64,000 bases of DNA. Origin: Klenkia soli. GTDB lineage: Bacteria; Actinomycetota; Actinomycetes; Mycobacteriales; Geodermatophilaceae. Location of the stretch: NCBI RefSeq assembly GCF_900103975.1, contig NZ_FNIR01000003.1, positions 1 through 64,000 on the forward strand, written 5' to 3'. A model generated the notes under the pieces. The model was given only the letters and a program-made list of their open reading frames with translations. It did no database searches and was not told the origin of the DNA. A program made the position numbers and the translations under genes. This document shows positions 62,939 through 64,000 of the stretch, piece after piece (within the stretch, counting starts at the first letter, position 1; every line of letters begins with the position of its first letter).

Positions 62939-63823
62939 ATGACCGTCCCCACCTTGACCCTGAACAACGGCGTCACCCTCCCGGCCCTGGGCCTGGGCGT
63001 GTTCCAGACCCCTCCGCAGGAGACCCGCGACGCGGTCACCGCGGCCCTGGCCGCCGGCTACCGGCACATCGACACCGCTGCCGCGTACGGCAACGAGCGG
63101 GAGGTCGGCGAGGCCATCGCCGCCGCCGACCTGGACCGCGCCGAGGTGTTCGTCGAGACCAAGATCTGGATCAGCGACTTCGGGCACGAGGAGACGCTGC
63201 ACAGCTTCGACAAGAGCGCCGGCAAGCTCGGCGTCGACCAGATCGACCTGCTGATCCTGCACCAGGCGCTGCCCTCGGAGTTCGAGAAGACCCTCGGCGC
63301 CTACCGCGCGCTGGAGGAGCTGCTGGCCGACGGGAAGGTGCGGGCGATCGGCGTCAGCAACTTCATGGTCGAGCACCTCACCCAGCTGCTGGACCGCACC
63401 GACGTCGTGCCGGCGGTCAACCAGATCGAGGTGCACCCGTTCTTCCAGCAGCGGGAGGTGCAGGACGTCGGCCGCGAGCACGGCATCCTGACCCAGGCGT
63501 GGTCCCCGATCGGCGGCATCACCCACTACCGCGACAGCGGCCACGCCAGTGCGCTCACCGACCCGACGATCGTCGGGATCGGCGAGGCGCACGGCAAGAG
63601 CGCTGCCCAGGTCATGCTGCGGTGGGGCCTGCAGCAGGGCCGCCAGGTGATCCCCAAGTCGACCAAGCCCGAGCGCATCGCCCAGAACATCGACGTGTTC
63701 GACTTCGAGCTGACCGCCGACGAGCTGGCCGCGATCGACGCCCTGGAGACCGGCCAGCGCGGCGGACCCGCCCCCGAGCAGGTCACCCTCGAGGCCTTCG
63801 GCCGCGACATCCCCGAGGCGTGA
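62939..63823 (+). CDS. aldo/keto reductase (AKR5-like)
   Basis: A 294-residue aldo-keto reductase of the 2,5-diketo-D-gluconate reductase-like group: TLNNGVTLPALGLGVFQ at the N-terminus, HIDTAAAYGNEREVG with catalytic Asp and Tyr, VETKIWISDFG with Lys, DLLILHQAL with His and VIPKSTKPERIAQN for NADPH. The ATG at 62939 fits the family N-terminus better than the upstream GTG 62897. Its stop overlaps the GTG of a second aldo-keto reductase gene. Confidence 0.93.
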   Translation: MTVPTLTLNNGVTLPALGLGVFQTPPQETRDAVTAALAAGYRHIDTAAAYGNEREVGEAIAAADLDRAEVFVETKIWISDFGHEETLHSFDKSAGKLGVDQIDLLILHQALPSEFEKTLGAYRALEELLADGKVRAIGVSNFMVEHLTQLLDRTDVVPAVNQIEVHPFFQQREVQDVGREHGILTQAWSPIGGITHYRDSGHASALTDPTIVGIGEAHGKSAAQVMLRWGLQQGRQVIPKSTKPERIAQNIDVFDFELTADELAAIDALETGQRGGPAPEQVTLEAFGRDIPEA

Positions 63824-64000
63824 CGGCTCCCGGCGGACCCCGCCTGCCGCTCGACGGAGGGACGACGATGCCCGCCCTCGGGCTCGGCGTCGGGGCGATC
63901 GAGAGCGAGCCGGGTCAGGCCGCGGCGTCGGTCGAGGCGGGCCTGCGGGTCGGGTTCCGACTGGTCGACACCGCGGCCGTCTACGGCAACGAGGCCGAGG
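63820..64000 (+). CDS. aldo/keto reductase, 3' end outside window
   Basis: From the GTG at 63820, which overlaps the previous stop (GTGA), the frame reads PRLPLDGGTTMPALGLGVGAIE and later RLVDTAAVYGNEAE to the right edge. This is the N-terminal strand and catalytic Asp/Tyr region of a second AKR5-like enzyme, coupled to the first. The rest lies beyond the window. Confidence 0.85.
   Translation, partial: MTAPGGPRLPLDGGTTMPALGLGVGAIESEPGQAAASVEAGLRVGFRLVDTAAVYGNEAE

Overview
The window is about 64 kb of very GC-rich DNA from an actinobacterium. Many start codons are GTG, neighbouring stop and start codons often overlap, third positions are almost all G or C, and the encoded families (SigA-type principal sigma factor, DUF222/HNH proteins, DUF5313, MmyB-like regulators, a c-di-AMP riboswitch) are typical of the phylum. 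Family resemblance suggests Geodermatophilaceae or a near relative, but that is an inference and no rRNA is present. I see no CRISPR array, rRNA, tRNA, prophage or insertion sequence. This looks like chromosomal housekeeping and metabolic DNA.

Layout. 1-1009: tail of a DUF222/HNH protein. 1.1-4.6 kb: a leftward group of DUF1349 protein, SDR, alpha/beta hydrolase and PucR regulator. 4.6-7.4 kb: a family A DNA polymerase with exonuclease domain, divergent from an exported intradiol dioxygenase. 7.4-13.1 kb: the most interesting block. A tightly overlapping leftward operon (CaiB/BaiF CoA-transferase, citryl-CoA-lyase-like enzyme, LigB-like and LigA-like extradiol dioxygenase subunits) lies divergent from an amidohydrolase-IclR pair, with the same palindrome CGGACA-NN-TGTCCG in front of each operon. 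13.1-17.7 kb: a frameshifted DUF2252 gene, SDR, thioesterase-like protein and a MerR/aldo-keto reductase pair. 17.9-19.1 kb: the principal sigma factor gene. 19.2-22 kb: an MFS transporter and M20 peptidase. 22-23 kb: a c-di-AMP (ydaO-type) riboswitch ahead of a secreted cell-wall-type protein. 23-34.7 kb: SelO, zinc alcohol dehydrogenase, YggT, lipoproteins, an SNF2 helicase, a carboxylesterase and several small unknowns. 34.9-41.8 kb: EamA/GntR, a LysR regulator divergent from a 2,2-dialkylglycine decarboxylase, an APC permease and a CocE-type hydrolase. 41.9-47.6 kb: a second HNH protein with an SOS-like box, HpaI-type aldolase, VOC, AraC, Nei2 glycosylase, an RsbW-like ATPase and a small SOS-box gene. 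47.6-64 kb: redox enzymes (four complete aldo-keto reductases and one partial in the whole window, plus SDR and NmrA types) beside TetR, HxlR and MmyB-like regulators, a Kup potassium transporter, an FRG-domain protein and two drug-type MFS exporters.

Functional themes. (1) Degradation of an unidentified aromatic or amine compound and of alpha,alpha-dialkyl amino acids. (2) Many small regulator-plus-oxidoreductase/exporter modules, several with readable operators in the divergent promoter. (3) DNA repair (polymerase/exonuclease, Nei2, SNF2 helicase, SOS-type boxes). Many genes appear to be transcribed as leaderless mRNAs, with a TAnnnT hexamer ending 6-9 bases before the start codon.
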